From Anastatus disparis (taxonomy: Eukaryota; Arthropoda; Insecta; Hymenoptera; Eupelmidae), in the NCBI GenBank assembly GCA_017163975.1, contig JAFFSR010000265.1:908501-972500 (forward strand): a stretch of DNA of 64,000 nt, read 5' to 3'. The position numbers and the translations under genes were made by a program. The notes below the pieces were generated by a model, which ran no database searches, was not told where the DNA came from, and was given only the letters and a program-made list of their open reading frames with translations. Position 1 is the stretch's first letter. Each line of letters begins with the position of its first letter. This document shows, piece after piece, positions 48,998 to 59,436 of this stretch.

Positions 48998-49303
48998 CGC
49001 AAAAATTAAAGTTTTAAAAAAACAAAATAAATTTAAACTTATTTTAACGTTTTTTTAGAAAAAAATATTTTAAACTTGATAATATCTAGGATAGTGGACC
49101 CAAAAAATCAGTCTGAAGTCTAGTATTTTGAAAAAATATTTACGAGTGAAAATAGACAAAATCGAAAAAAATCCTTTACCCATCTATTTTTCATTTTTTA
49201 TAACTTACCAAAAAAAAAGTTTATGTGGGGTAGGATAGAGTAGCATATGGATTTTATTACACCCTTAGAACATTCTTTAAAAATTTTCAATTCCGTCTTG
49301 TCG

Positions 49304-49417
49304 CATACTTTTACTTTTAAACGCTCAACATGCGAAGTATTGAACGACACATGGTTAAAATTTTTTGACCATCTCAGTCAATATTTCGCATGTTGAGCGT
49401 TCAAAAAGAAAAGTATT
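49304..49417. repeat. Hairpin-forming inverted repeat
   Basis: ACGCTCAACATGCGAAGTATTGA is mirrored by its complement (TCAATATTTCGCATGTTGAG) with a ~35 base spacer. Probably a tiny foldback element. Confidence 0.75.
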
Positions 49418-49805
49418 AAGTTTTCATTATCTGCGAAAATTATCTATCATCTAAAAAAGAAATATGGTGTAAAATGAATTGTATATTACAATATATTTTT
49501 TTTAATAATCAATTGAGGGAAGTATTTTCATACATTGGTGTAACGCATACACCATCTAAGCATAAGGTGCATGTTAAAGTCGATATAAAAGGCCGGAGAT
49601 ACCGGGCAAGACGGTCATTGGGTATTCTATAGGGCATAGTCTCGGTAGCCTTCGGCGCCGTACGACGTACTTCGGCTTTTCCGACAAGGAGAACGATGAG
49701 AGAGAGAGCGGGTAAGCGATGTAGTCGAAAGCGAATGCACTGGTCGTGCAGCATAATATAGGTCATAATATAAACATCCCAAGTTTTAGAGTACGGATGC
49801 GCCCA
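49418..49805. other. Spacer with a possible promoter
   Basis: GATATAAAAGG at about 49582 is followed ~31 bases on by GGTCATTG, an initiator-like match on the plus strand, and the DNA to 49740 is GC-rich. No convincing coding region follows before the Polinton terminus, and the minus-strand frame over it has no recognisable content. Confidence 0.35.
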
Positions 49806-50265
49806 AGTAGTATATAGTTAGGTATAGGGAGTCATAACAATGACGTCACCATACCTACCATTCTTATCTATTGTTTACATAACAAACCATTAAGATAACG
49901 ATTTATTTACATAAACAAACCATTAAGATAACGATTTATTTACGTAAATAAACCATAAAGATAACGATTTATTTACATAAACAAACTATTAAGATAACGA
50001 TTAATTTACGTAGATAAACCATAAAGATAAAGATTTATTTACATAAACAAACAGTAAATTTAACGAGTTATTTATATAAATAAAACAATTAAGATAACAA
50101 CAAAGTATTTTTAATTGTTTGTTTTTTATAAATAAACTATTAATTTAATTGTTTGTTGAATAAATAATTAACTTTTTTGATTGTTTATCTAAATAAATAT
50201 TTGAAAATTTTTATTTATATATTCAACAATTAAATTTTTATGACTCCACATATTAATTTTAAATA
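49806..50265. repeat. Candidate left terminus of the 49.8-64 kb element
   Basis: Starts AGTAGTATATAGTTAGG, then GGGAGTCATAACAATGACG and about six ~33 bp units (CATTAAGATAACGATTTA), ending in inverted GACTCCACAT. It is homologous to 44202-44815. An inverted partner is expected beyond the right edge of the window, so identification as a terminal inverted repeat is an inference. Confidence 0.5.
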
Positions 50266-50448
50266 ATAAAAACATAAAAACTTACATTTTTTCTTCAAGA
50301 CGCCATATCCATCCTTTGAGAGTTTTAACACTAAATATCTATATATAATTTTTATAATTTTTGCACACACTACACTACTATCTAACGCTAAACATCTAAA
50401 TATATATATATATATATATATACATTTTAAAAGTTTTTAACTTTGATT

Positions 50449-51164
50449 TTAATTAATTCGGGTACAGTTGCACCCGAATTCTGATCTACAGTCGGGGCAT
50501 ACCCAGCTGTGACATAATTGGCAAAAGTACCATCGCAACCGTTGACTATGGGCTTGACGGTAAAAATGGGTGTGACAATATCCACACCTATCTACCCCAC
50601 GCCGCGGCTCACGTTCATACCCACACGGTACGAGTGTAGGTCGTATACGGGCAACCTGTGCAGCGATTTCTTGGGTATTAATGTCGTCAATAATTTTATT
50701 AAAGTACGCCATGAAATCATTGAAGCGCTGTTTGGCGCTCTCTTGGGTTTGTTCCGAAAACCCAATAAAATTTTGAACAGCACTGAATAACGTCGTATCA
50801 GTGCTACTCACTTCACAATTTTCATTATTTACTAGTGAATCATTTGAAGATTCACTTTTTGCAATATAGCACAATCGATGTTGATATCATCAATGTCCGA
50901 AATGACATCAACATCGATGAATTCTGGCTCAACGTGGATAACATCGATATCAGAATCGTTATCCACAGCCATGAATTCTGGTTCATCACCAACAATATTA
51001 AGTAAGTGTTCTCTGTTACCATTCACCACCAACACAGCACTTTCACTCGAAGACGAATACGGTGACGGTGTATCGTCTCGTTGCGCGATTATGATATCGT
51101 GTAAGTTTATGTCCCCGTCGGACTCCGCACCTCCCTCAACGTCTATAAATTCTACTTCCGACAT
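50449..51164 (-). pseudogene. Acidic accessory protein with Cys-rich C-terminal finger, one frameshift
   Basis: ATG at 51164 (MSEVEFIDVEGG), then Asp/Glu/Ser-rich sequence with repeated PEF(I/M)(D/A)VD. The first frame ends at 50832. The second, carrying TQESAKQRFNDFM and the finger (CGYC, FYRQAH, WYFC, C, WVCPDCRSEFGCNC), is open from 50874 to 50449, so a one-base shift lies near 50860-50876 beside a T-run. The gene is the outermost minus-strand gene of the element and is transcribed away from PolB. The finger could bind zinc, and the acidic part could act as an interaction or activation surface; both are inferences. No family recognised. Confidence 0.65.
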
Positions 51165-51702
51165 GATTTCGATGTTTTCTACTCTAAGTCAAAAGCAAAA
51201 CTGAACCTTTGACGAAAAATTTTTAGATTTAATCTTAATATTAACGCCGGACGTTGACAAAAAATAAAACAATATGCTCATTGCCTGAGAAAAGTAACAA
51301 GATCTATTTTATGACCGAAGCTGTAAACATTTTTTCTGTACGTATTAAATCTCTTCGAACATAGGAAGAAAATGTTTTGGATTTATGAGACGTGAAAAAA
51401 TACCGAAACAAATTTAAACTGTTTACATTTGTCGAAAAATAAGATAGCTGCAGTGGTACATATGCTTAGGAAAAATAAAAGTGACCGTTGTACTACGACA
51501 AAAGTAAAATGATACCCTTTTTCCGTCGTACCTCAAAGCAGCGTTCAAAAATAAAAGGCTTATTTTTTAAAGAAAGCATATACAACATTAAGATTAAGAA
51601 GATGCTGGTTAAATAATTTGTGTACTATCAATTTATAAATTTCGTGTAGAGAAGACGAAACTGATCTCCGTATAAAGAACTCAAGTTTAATATTTCGGCA
51701 TT
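51165..51702. promoter_or_regulatory. Divergent control region between the acidic gene and PolB
   Basis: 538 bp without coding frame, kept in three copies (also 37930-38440, 39103-39720). Conserved patches include CCTTTGACGAAAAATTTTTAG, GTTGACAAAAAATAAAAC, GACCGAAGCTGTAAACA and CCGTCGTACCTC. A TATAAAT near 51635 could serve PolB. Confidence 0.55.
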
Positions 51703-54416
51703 ATGAAAGCAAAAATTTGTTTCAGATGTAACAAACGTTACAATACTTTTAGAGCTGTGCATGTGTGTGGAAGTAAATGGTGTGTTACGTGTCGTAAAAA
51801 TCACGGTTTGAATGAATTGTGTTATATTCAGCCAATTTCCGACCGTTCCAAACCCTCGCCTGTACCCGGTAAAGAAAACGTAGAAAGCGAATCGGTAAAA
51901 AAGAAAAATTTATTTATCTTTTACGATTTTGAAACACGTCAAGATTCACCGTATCTTGATCACCCGACTATTAAAATCCATATACCAAATCTCTGCGTTG
52001 TTCAGCAAGCTTGCGATGATTGCATTGATTTACCAAATATCGAACAACTATGTACGACATGCGGTGTCCGTGAGTATGTTTTTCGGAATAATCCTGTGAA
52101 AGCTTTGCTTGACTTGACGATACGAATAAAATCAAATTTTCATCAAATCATATGTATAGCCCATAATGCTAAAGGTTTTGACGCGCAATTTATTCTAAAA
52201 GAAATTGTTGAAAATTCTAATGAAATTCCGGATGTAATATTAAACGGTCAAAGTATTGTAATGTTAAAGTGTGGACGAACAAAATTTATCGACAGTTTAA
52301 ATTATTTTCAAATGAAATTAAGCGCACTCCCGGACGCTTTTGCATTACCACCAAGTACAAAAAAAGGCTACATTCCGCATCTTTTTAATACCAATGATAA
52401 TCAAAATTACGTAGGACCTTTGCCAGATGCTAAGTATTACTCGCCAGATACAATGTCAACAAGCGATAGAGAAGAATTTTTCAAGTGGTATAATGAAAAT
52501 CGAGATACTACCGAATTTGACTTTCAGCATGAAATTGTTGAGTATTGTAAAATGGACGTTGAAATTTTAAGACTCGCCTGTACGGCATTCAGGAAGATAT
52601 TTATAGATTGTGGCATGTCCCTTTACCGAGGCAACAACCATAGCTTCTGCATGTTCTGTTGTTTACAGAAAAAATTTTTTACAAAAAAATACAATTGGAT
52701 TGATTCCAGCTGCAGGGTATCGTTTAGCGGACAAACATTCGCAAAAGTCCCTTCAATGGTTAGTACATTGCGAAAAAGAACTCGATAAAACAATTATTCA
52801 TGCAGGAAGAGCCCGTGAATTCAAACTTCCAGAAGGCTTTCTTGTAGATGGTTTTTTACCTCCTAGCGATCCTGCAACTTCAAATGAAAAAGGCAGTGTC
52901 TTTGAATTTCAAGGGTGCTATGTACATGGATGTCCCAAATGTTTCGTGAAAGATCGTGAAAAAATTATGGCTTATGGTAAAACATTCAACGAAGCATTTG
53001 AAAATACTTGTAGAAAAATTGCGAAAATAAAATCATGCGGTTATGAAGTGCGTGAAATGTGGGAATGCACATTTGAAAAACTTAAAGCAGAAGATTTAGA
53101 AATAAAAGAATATGTTACAAATCACCCTTTAATAATTCAAGCTTGTTTAAATCCACGGGACGCTTTCTTTGGTGGTAGAACAGAGAATATCGTAGCTCAT
53201 TATAATATAAGAGATGGTGAAAAAATAAAGTATACAGACATTTGCTCTCTCTATCCTTACGTATGTAAAAGAGGTCAATTTCCTGTTGGACACCCACGTA
53301 TCTTTGTTGGTGAAGAGTGCAATGAGCTCACAAACGGAGATAATAATAATTTATTAAATGTTGAGGGATTGGTCAAGTGTAAAGTTTTGCCACCACGAGA
53401 TTTATTTCTACCTCTGTTACCCGTGAAAATGCACGATCGTTTACTTTTCGCGCTTTGTCGTTCATGTTGCGAGGAAAGACGTCTACGAGATTGTAACCAT
53501 GAAAATGTCAAAGATCGTGAATTTAGCGGGACATGGGTGACCGATGAGCTACGAAAGGCAATTGAAATTGGTTATCAAATTACAGAAATTTATACTGTTT
53601 GGCATTATAAGATGACCCGCTATGATCAAAGTACAGGTACAGGCGGTCTTTTTGCGGAATACGTAAACACGTTTTTAAAAATAAAGCAGGAAGCGAGTGG
53701 TTGGCCAGCGTGGTGTCACGATGAAGCTAAAAAGACTGAATATATAGAACAGTATGAGAAAGATGAGGGAATACGTCTCGATAGAGAAAAAATTGCAAAA
53801 AATGCTGGACTCCGTGCAGTGGCAAAATTGTGTCTAAATTCATTTTGGGGGAAATTTGGTCAAAGAAGTAATTTGAAACAAACGGAGGTTGTTAAATCTC
53901 GTCAAAATCTCTTGAAACTTTTGACGTGTCCGGAAAAAGAAGTTTTCGAAATATTACCTGTAAACGATGAAATTTTATACGTTAATTGGCAATACATAGA
54001 AGAAGCTGTCATTCCTACAGTTTATACAAGTGTTGTTATAGCAGCCTATACGACTGCTCAAGCGCGTTTAAAACTTTATGAGCATTTGGAAAAATTGGGT
54101 AGACGGGTATTATATTATGATACGGATTCCTGTATATTCACGTCTTGTGAAACAAATACCGAAGAATATAATCCATTCATAGGGTCAAAGCTCAGTGATA
54201 TGACAGACGAGCTAAGATGTTATGGTGAGAATGCTTACATTGAAAGTTTTATATCGGGAGGACCAAAATTTTACGCATACCGCGTTGTTTTACCCGACGG
54301 ACAAAAAGCCGAATGTTGTAAAGTAAAGGGAATAAATTTGAATTTCTCAAATGGACGAAAAATTAATTTTGAGAGTATAAATAATTTGATTAGCGATGCG
54401 TTTAGCTTGAATGATA

Positions 54417-54478
<62 letters not shown>

Positions 54479-54622
54479 ATTTATAATCGTACAAACCAAG
54501 ATTGTAAAAAAATTAAACTTAATTTTTCAGCTATTCGTCGTACAAAAACTCATGATGTTATTACCAAAAAAGAAACTAAAACATGTTGCGTTGTACTGCA
54601 AAAACGTCGATATATTTCATAA
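51703..54622 (+). pseudogene. polB: Polinton family-B DNA polymerase, one frameshift
   Basis: Protein-primed type B polymerase that would replicate the element. Frame 1 (51703-52788) holds a Cys-rich N-terminus, Exo I (FYDFETR, residues 73-79), Exo II (HNAKGFD) and Exo III (YCKMDVE, 281-287). Frame 2 (open to 54622) holds the palm motifs DICSLYP (A), KLCLNSFWGKF (B) and YYDTDS (C). The change of frame is near 52605-52625, since homology in frame 1 ends there and starts in frame 2. All catalytic residues are present on one side or the other. A (GAT)n run at 54414-54476 encodes about 20 Asp near the C-terminus. An AATAAA lies ~30 bases after the stop. The shift makes this copy defective unless it is a sequence error. 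Confidence 0.92.
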
Positions 54623-54784
54623 AAACTTTCATTACCTTTTGGTTATAAAGCAATAAATGAATATTAAAATATTATTTTCTCTTCTTTATTTAATAATTAA
54701 CATTACCCAACAATTAAAAATCTATTACAACTATTCTTAATATCATACACAAAAATTAAAGATTACAAAAACACATGTTCTCTT

Positions 54785-54945
54785 AGCCGCCGCGGTAATT
54801 AGCTAATCACAAGACACGCGTTAAATTTGCTAATAAGCGCGCGTGTCTTGCCCACGGTAATGAGCAAATCACTCGGCGTACGCGCGCCAATAAGCGCTAA
54901 TATGGCGCGCGATCCCGCGCCGCGGTAATAAGAAAATCACGCGCG
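54785..54945. promoter_or_regulatory. CpG-rich block with three iterated CGGTAAT...AATCAC motifs
   Basis: CGGTAATNAGNNAATCAC occurs at about 54792, 54855 and 54923 (spacing ~62 and ~68 bp). An 11 bp perfect inverted repeat (CAAGACACGCG 54810-54820, complement 54840-54850) lies between the first two. CGCG and GCGC are very dense. It sits just before the ATPase ATG at 54981. Promoter, replication or chromatin-related function is a guess. Confidence 0.5.
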
Positions 54946-54980
54946 CGCCGCCGCCGCCCACCGGTAGCCGCAGTCATTAA

Positions 54981-55706
54981 ATGTCGGATGTTAAGTACGG
55001 TTATTGTAAAGGTAGTATGCTCAGTATGAATAAAGACGCCAAGATGGATACACGATTTAAACATCCGTTTACGTGTATCGTCAGTGGATCCACAGGATGT
55101 GGTAAAACAGTGTTTGTTAAGCGATTTTTGTCAAACCTATCAGATATTTGCGACGTAACATTCGATAGAATTTTATTTTATTACGCAGAGTGGCAAGAAG
55201 CATACCAAACCGAGCTGAAAACGCCATCTCATCAAACTATAGAATTCCACGAAGGATTACCGCAACCCGCCGATTATTCTCACGATAATGAAAAGAAAAA
55301 ATTAATAATTATCGACGACTTGATGCGGGAATCTTCTAACAATGTTATTTTGGATTTGTTTACAAAAGGTAGTCATCATAAAAATATTAGTGTCATTTTT
55401 ATCACGCAAAATCTTTTTCACAAGGGTAGCGGTCAAAGAGATATCTCATTGAACGCGAATTACATCGTAATTTTTAAAAATCCTCGAGATCGGGCTCAAA
55501 TTCAATATCTCGCACGTCAAGTTTATCCCGAAGATCCAAAATTTTTGCAAGAAGCTTATTTAGACAGTACACAAGTACCGCACGGGTATCTTGTGTTGGA
55601 CTTGAAACAAAGCACCAAGGATGAATGTCGTTTTCGAACCAGTATTTTTCCCGATGACAGAGCACACTACATATACTTACCAAAGTATCATTCCAAATTT
55701 CGTTGA
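54981..55706 (+). CDS. A32/FtsK-HerA-type DNA packaging ATPase
   Basis: 241 residues, ATG start, intact. Walker A GSTGCGKT at 36-43, Walker B LIIIDDL at 108-114, and a VIFITQN sensor-type strand at 138-144, in the order typical of the packaging ATPases of Polintons, adintoviruses, virophages and poxvirus A32. It would power DNA entry into the capsid. Length is normal for the family. It follows the CpG-rich block and is followed 53 bases on by the next gene. Confidence 0.92.
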   Translation: MSDVKYGYCKGSMLSMNKDAKMDTRFKHPFTCIVSGSTGCGKTVFVKRFLSNLSDICDVTFDRILFYYAEWQEAYQTELKTPSHQTIEFHEGLPQPADYSHDNEKKKLIIIDDLMRESSNNVILDLFTKGSHHKNISVIFITQNLFHKGSGQRDISLNANYIVIFKNPRDRAQIQYLARQVYPEDPKFLQEAYLDSTQVPHGYLVLDLKQSTKDECRFRTSIFPDDRAHYIYLPKYHSKFR

Positions 55707-55759
55707 GTTGGATATAAAAAGCAAACTTTGAGAGAATCATCTGCAGTGCAGCAGTTGCT

Positions 55760-56206
55760 ATGGCTTCGACAACATCGAGGATAAAAAGGAGGGTTAAAAA
55801 GCAGAAAAAATTTAACCAGACCGGTGGTCAGTGCGGTTGTTTACCGTCAAATTTTAGTAAAAAGTGTATCGCAATTTTAAACGCTCTTTGTCATTCGGAC
55901 AATCATCAGCGAGCGGCTTTACTTCGCTCAGCTGATAAAAACTTAATCAAGTGTATATGCGAGTGTGCCTTGAATGTATTACACGGCACTGTAAAATTAA
56001 AAAATTCACAAAAAGAGCGCTTAAAGAAATACAAACACGTTTTGCGTAAACTAGTAACGAAAAAAGATAAAAAAAGCACACAAACTGGAACTAGCTGGCA
56101 TCAGAAGAAACGTGCCATCGTTCAAAACGGCGGAAGTTTTTTACCTTTACTTTTGGCACCGATCATAGGTACTTTAGTATCGAAAATATTTGGGTCAAAT
56201 AACTAA
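55760..56206 (+). CDS. Small basic protein with hydrophobic C-terminus (Polinton-conserved)
   Basis: 148 residues, ATG start. A Lys/Arg-rich N-terminus, a central helical Cys-containing part (KCICECALNVLHG), another basic stretch, and GGSFLPLLLAPIIGTLVSKIF at the end. Proteins of this pattern sit beside the ATPase in many Polinton/adintovirus copies. The terminal hydrophobic helix suggests membrane activity or a minor virion component. No enzymatic motif. Function inferred only. Confidence 0.65.
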   Translation: MASTTSRIKRRVKKQKKFNQTGGQCGCLPSNFSKKCIAILNALCHSDNHQRAALLRSADKNLIKCICECALNVLHGTVKLKNSQKERLKKYKHVLRKLVTKKDKKSTQTGTSWHQKKRAIVQNGGSFLPLLLAPIIGTLVSKIFGSNN

Positions 56207-56214
56207 AAAAAACA

Positions 56215-57000
56215 ATGGAACGTACAAGAAAAATGGTAATCATTCCCGAAGATGAATTCAAAAGAGGCTTACGCTCAAGGAAACAAAAGCAAGACAACGG
56301 CGAAACGGAATATACTGTCCAAACTAAGGGTGACAACTTGTCACGATTAGACGCCGAAATGCATGATATCCTTTTTTCCAAAAGTATTACAGATGAACGC
56401 GAAAAGTATCAAAAATACATGCAAATACTCCAAAAATATCTTCACTTTAAGAATGTAGAACGACACGAAAATGCAAATGATACGGAACATGAAATCGAAG
56501 AAACGGATGCTACGCTAGCAGCGCCACTCAACGAAGAAACCATTCTCGAAAATGTTCCAAAGAGTTATAAGAGGAGTGCACGCCTGTTACTCAACCATTG
56601 GAAAACAAGCAGTGTAGGAAACCTATTGAAATGGGATAATACAGGACAAGTTACAGTAGAGGGTAGTGTTATTCCAAATTCGAATATTATAGAGCTAGTT
56701 AATGACGTTGTACGAAGAAAAAAGGTAGATTCCGTTCCTCCTCCCCCTGGTAGAACACAAATTACAAGATTTTTAACCTTGACGGAAACACCAGCAAAAC
56801 TCATTGGTAATACAGATGTATTACATTTGTATAAAATATCACAACCTAATAAACCATACAGTAGAAATCGTAAGCGGAAAAATTCAACTGATATTGAAGA
56901 ATTGGAAAAAGAGTTTCACGCTCGCTACGAATACAACACTCGTGGAGATAAAAATAAAAAAAAATTAACTAAGGATAAGAGGAAAAGTTTTAGCTTCTAA
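56215..57000 (+). CDS. Polinton-linked protein of unknown function, 261 residues
   Basis: ATG 9 bases after the preceding stop. Highly charged. It contains SRLDAEMHDILFSK and ITDEREKYQKYMQILQKYL (probable coiled coil), a central folded-looking part (YKRSARLLLNHWK...LKWDNTGQVTVEG), and a basic C-terminus (KNKKKLTKDKRK). I recall similar proteins between ATPase and integrase in invertebrate Polintons but know no established role. A structural or DNA-binding role is possible. Confidence 0.6.
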   Translation: MERTRKMVIIPEDEFKRGLRSRKQKQDNGETEYTVQTKGDNLSRLDAEMHDILFSKSITDEREKYQKYMQILQKYLHFKNVERHENANDTEHEIEETDATLAAPLNEETILENVPKSYKRSARLLLNHWKTSSVGNLLKWDNTGQVTVEGSVIPNSNIIELVNDVVRRKKVDSVPPPPGRTQITRFLTLTETPAKLIGNTDVLHLYKISQPNKPYSRNRKRKNSTDIEELEKEFHARYEYNTRGDKNKKKLTKDKRKSFSF

Positions 57001-57004
57001 GAAA

Positions 57005-58060
57005 ATGTCTTTTAAAAACATATATTACGATACTTCACACGCGGCTGGGTATGCTGGTGCACGTAATTTAATTCGTGTCAATGCAAAGAATAATGAACGC
57101 CGAAAAGCACGTATTTACGAGTGATTAAGTAATCAAGACGCCTACACTCTACATAGACCTATTCATCGACGATTTCCAAGATTAAGTTATAACGTAACAA
57201 ATATCGATGATTGTTGGGAGATTGATTTATGCGATATGCAATCATTCAAGGAAATAGATGTACTCAGCAAGTATGCTTGGGTGGAATTACTTCGTGATAA
57301 AAGTGCTCATAGTGTTGTAGCTTTTGACAAAATTCTCAAGAGATCTAGTGGTCGAGTGCCCATATCTCTTCAGTCAGACAAAGGAAAAGAATTTGTTGGC
57401 TCTGACTTTCAAGATTACTTGAAAAAGAAAAGTATAAAATTTCGTACTGTACGTAATCCTGATGTTAAGGCAGCTGTAGTGGAACGTTTAAATCGAACTC
57501 TCAAAGAGCGAATGTTTCGATATTTTACACATAAGAATACTCACAGGTATATCGATGTCATGCAAAACATCGTAAAAGCATACAATCATACGTTGCATTC
57601 GGGTATTAGAATGATACCTGCAGAAGTGACAATTTATAACGCTGCCAGAGCCCGAATGAATTTAGAAAAAAGAGCACTTGCCCAGAGAAAACCATCTCGA
57701 GCACCTATATACACGCTGGGATCCTTTGTTCGCATCAGTCGTTCGAAAGGCACCTTCGAGAAAGGATATGAAAAAAATTACAGCGAAGAAATTTTCAAAA
57801 TCTCGCGTATATCCAGACGACAGCAGCTTTACACCTACGAATTGACGGATTTGAATGGTGAAAAAATTGATGGGTTTTTCTATCCCGAAGAATTGGTTAA
57901 AGTTGGAAAAAAACGCTTGGCTGAAACAGAAAAATTTAAAATTGAGCGTGTAATACGCAGTAAAGGACGAGGACGGAATAAACAAGTACTCGTTAAATGG
58001 CACGGGTATCCTGAAAAATTCAATTCTTGGATAAATGCAAGTGAGTTAACTAACCTTTAG
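57005..58060 (+). pseudogene. Retroviral-type integrase with chromodomain, nonsense and internal deletion
   Basis: From the ATG at 57005 a 39-codon piece ends at TGA (57122-57124). The same frame then continues open to 58060. The DDE core is recognisable: first Asp region IDLCDMQ (~57222), second Asp in SDKGKEF (~57375), Glu in VERLNRTLKE (~57480). A stretch of about 11 codons between DMQSF and IDVLSKY, present in the 39.8 kb copy, is missing here, removing a core strand. The C-terminal KIERVIRSKG...VLVKWHGYP...SW is a chromodomain, as usual in Polinton integrases, probably for targeting. Both lesions make it non-functional in integration. Confidence 0.9.
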
Positions 58061-58061
58061 A

Positions 58062-58910
58062 ATGGACGAGGATGCTTTTTACTTGGTTCTACCCAGTAAC
58101 AGTAGTATGAAATACTTTCCAGATAACACAACATCCTGCTTTACTACCCACTTATCGCACGAGATACGATTACATGGTGATTGGAGTGTTGGATTGACCG
58201 AAATTCATATACCCACTACTATTTTACACATTCAAGAATCTGAAGCAAAGTTTATCTTCTATACAGAAGGCGAAGAACCTTCTGAAAATATACTCAATAT
58301 AGGTAATATAAAAGAGTTTGAATGTTCATTTCCCTCTGGTGTATACGAAAGTATTGGTGAATTGGCTCGAGCAATTAATAACCACGCTGGCGAAATTAAT
58401 AAGCATATAGTATTCGATACCTCGAAGAAAAGAAAAGGATTTTACGCTATACAACGAATATGCGAGTGTAAAGGAACACATTACATTCAATTAAATGAAA
58501 AGCTCAGAAGTATTTTTGGAATCGCAAACGAAATTTATGGTAACAGAGAGTTCATTATTTTAAAACCAAAGAAAAATAAGGAAAGCGCGAAGGGTACAGT
58601 GGTTATCGGAGATAGACCGGCATGTTTAGCGATAGCAATACCTGATCAATTCTATGTATATACAGATATATGTGTGCCTTACACAGTGGGTGATACGCAG
58701 GCTTCCCTATTACGTATAGTCACATTTAATAATACAAAGTACACCTTTGGGTCCAACGTTGTAAAACAGTTTTCTCCGATAAATTATATTCCTTTACTTA
58801 ATAACACTTTTCAGAATATCATTGTAGATATAAGGGATCAACACGGTCATCGGATACCATTTGAGTACGGAACGTTGACGGTTACGCTTCACTTTAAGCG
58901 TAATCACTAA
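58062..58910 (+). CDS. Penton-type minor capsid protein (single jelly-roll)
   Basis: 282 residues, ATG one base after the integrase stop. The start FYLVLPSNSSMKYFPDNTTSCFTTHL followed by WSVGLTEIHIP matches the pattern of Polinton minor capsid proteins predicted to form the pentameric vertices. The C-terminal part (NIIVDIRDQHG...FEYGTLTVTLHFK) is also typical of the family. Intact, normal length. The fold is known from the family, not shown here. Confidence 0.85.
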   Translation: MDEDAFYLVLPSNSSMKYFPDNTTSCFTTHLSHEIRLHGDWSVGLTEIHIPTTILHIQESEAKFIFYTEGEEPSENILNIGNIKEFECSFPSGVYESIGELARAINNHAGEINKHIVFDTSKKRKGFYAIQRICECKGTHYIQLNEKLRSIFGIANEIYGNREFIILKPKKNKESAKGTVVIGDRPACLAIAIPDQFYVYTDICVPYTVGDTQASLLRIVTFNNTKYTFGSNVVKQFSPINYIPLLNNTFQNIIVDIRDQHGHRIPFEYGTLTVTLHFKRNH

Positions 58911-58919
58911 TTTAAAAAA

Positions 58920-59426
58920 ATGAGTCATTACGCCGCTTATTATTCAGAACAGATTGGTGGCGGTGGAGTCCATCGTTTATTTAGCGGTTCACATTATCAA
59001 CGTGGACACGGTATAAGCAGCTTTCTAGGAGGTCTATTCCGAAGAGTTCTACCTTATCTTACCAGTGGAGCAAAATCAGTCGGTAAAGAAGCTGTACGCG
59101 CAGGTATGCATGTACTAGACGATGTTACCAGTAATGGTGCAAATTTTAAACAGGCTGTGAATACAAGAATGCGCGAATCAGGTCAAAATCTCAAGAGAAA
59201 AGCAGTTGGTAAAATTTCTGAAATGATGAAGGGATCTGGATATAAACGTCGTGTTGGGAAGCGCAAGCGTCAGTCTTCCAAAAGACGCTCAACAGCTCGT
59301 ACTAAAGTTAAAAGAAAACAAAGTGTTATAAAAAAGAAAAAAGGTGGTATTCGAAAACGCAAAAGAGTTGGTAAAAAGAAAATACAAGCTTTACACAGTG
59401 TGACGGACATTTTTGGACCTAACTAG
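58920..59426 (+). CDS. Adenovirus pVI/core-like basic virion protein
   Basis: 168 residues. A Gly-rich start (QIGGGGVHRLF), an amphipathic stretch GISSFLGGLFRRVLPYLTSG followed by a helix, and a strongly basic C-terminal third (KRRVGKRKRQSSKRR and more). This is the pattern of the pVI/pX-like proteins between penton and major capsid in adintoviruses and Polintons: membrane-active or DNA-condensing minor virion proteins. It overlaps the open frame of the major capsid gene slightly, but the capsid ATG at 59437 lies after its stop. Confidence 0.75.
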   Translation: MSHYAAYYSEQIGGGGVHRLFSGSHYQRGHGISSFLGGLFRRVLPYLTSGAKSVGKEAVRAGMHVLDDVTSNGANFKQAVNTRMRESGQNLKRKAVGKISEMMKGSGYKRRVGKRKRQSSKRRSTARTKVKRKQSVIKKKKGGIRKRKRVGKKKIQALHSVTDIFGPN

Positions 59427-59436
59427 AAAAAACAAG

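Noticed and set aside
49509..49766. 85-codon minus frame over a GC-rich patch
   Set aside because: No recognisable content, and a plus-strand promoter-like signal lies in the same DNA.
50518..51204. Ser/Thr-rich plus frames opposite the acidic gene
   Set aside because: They mirror the Asp/Glu/Ser codons of the minus-strand gene and are shadows.
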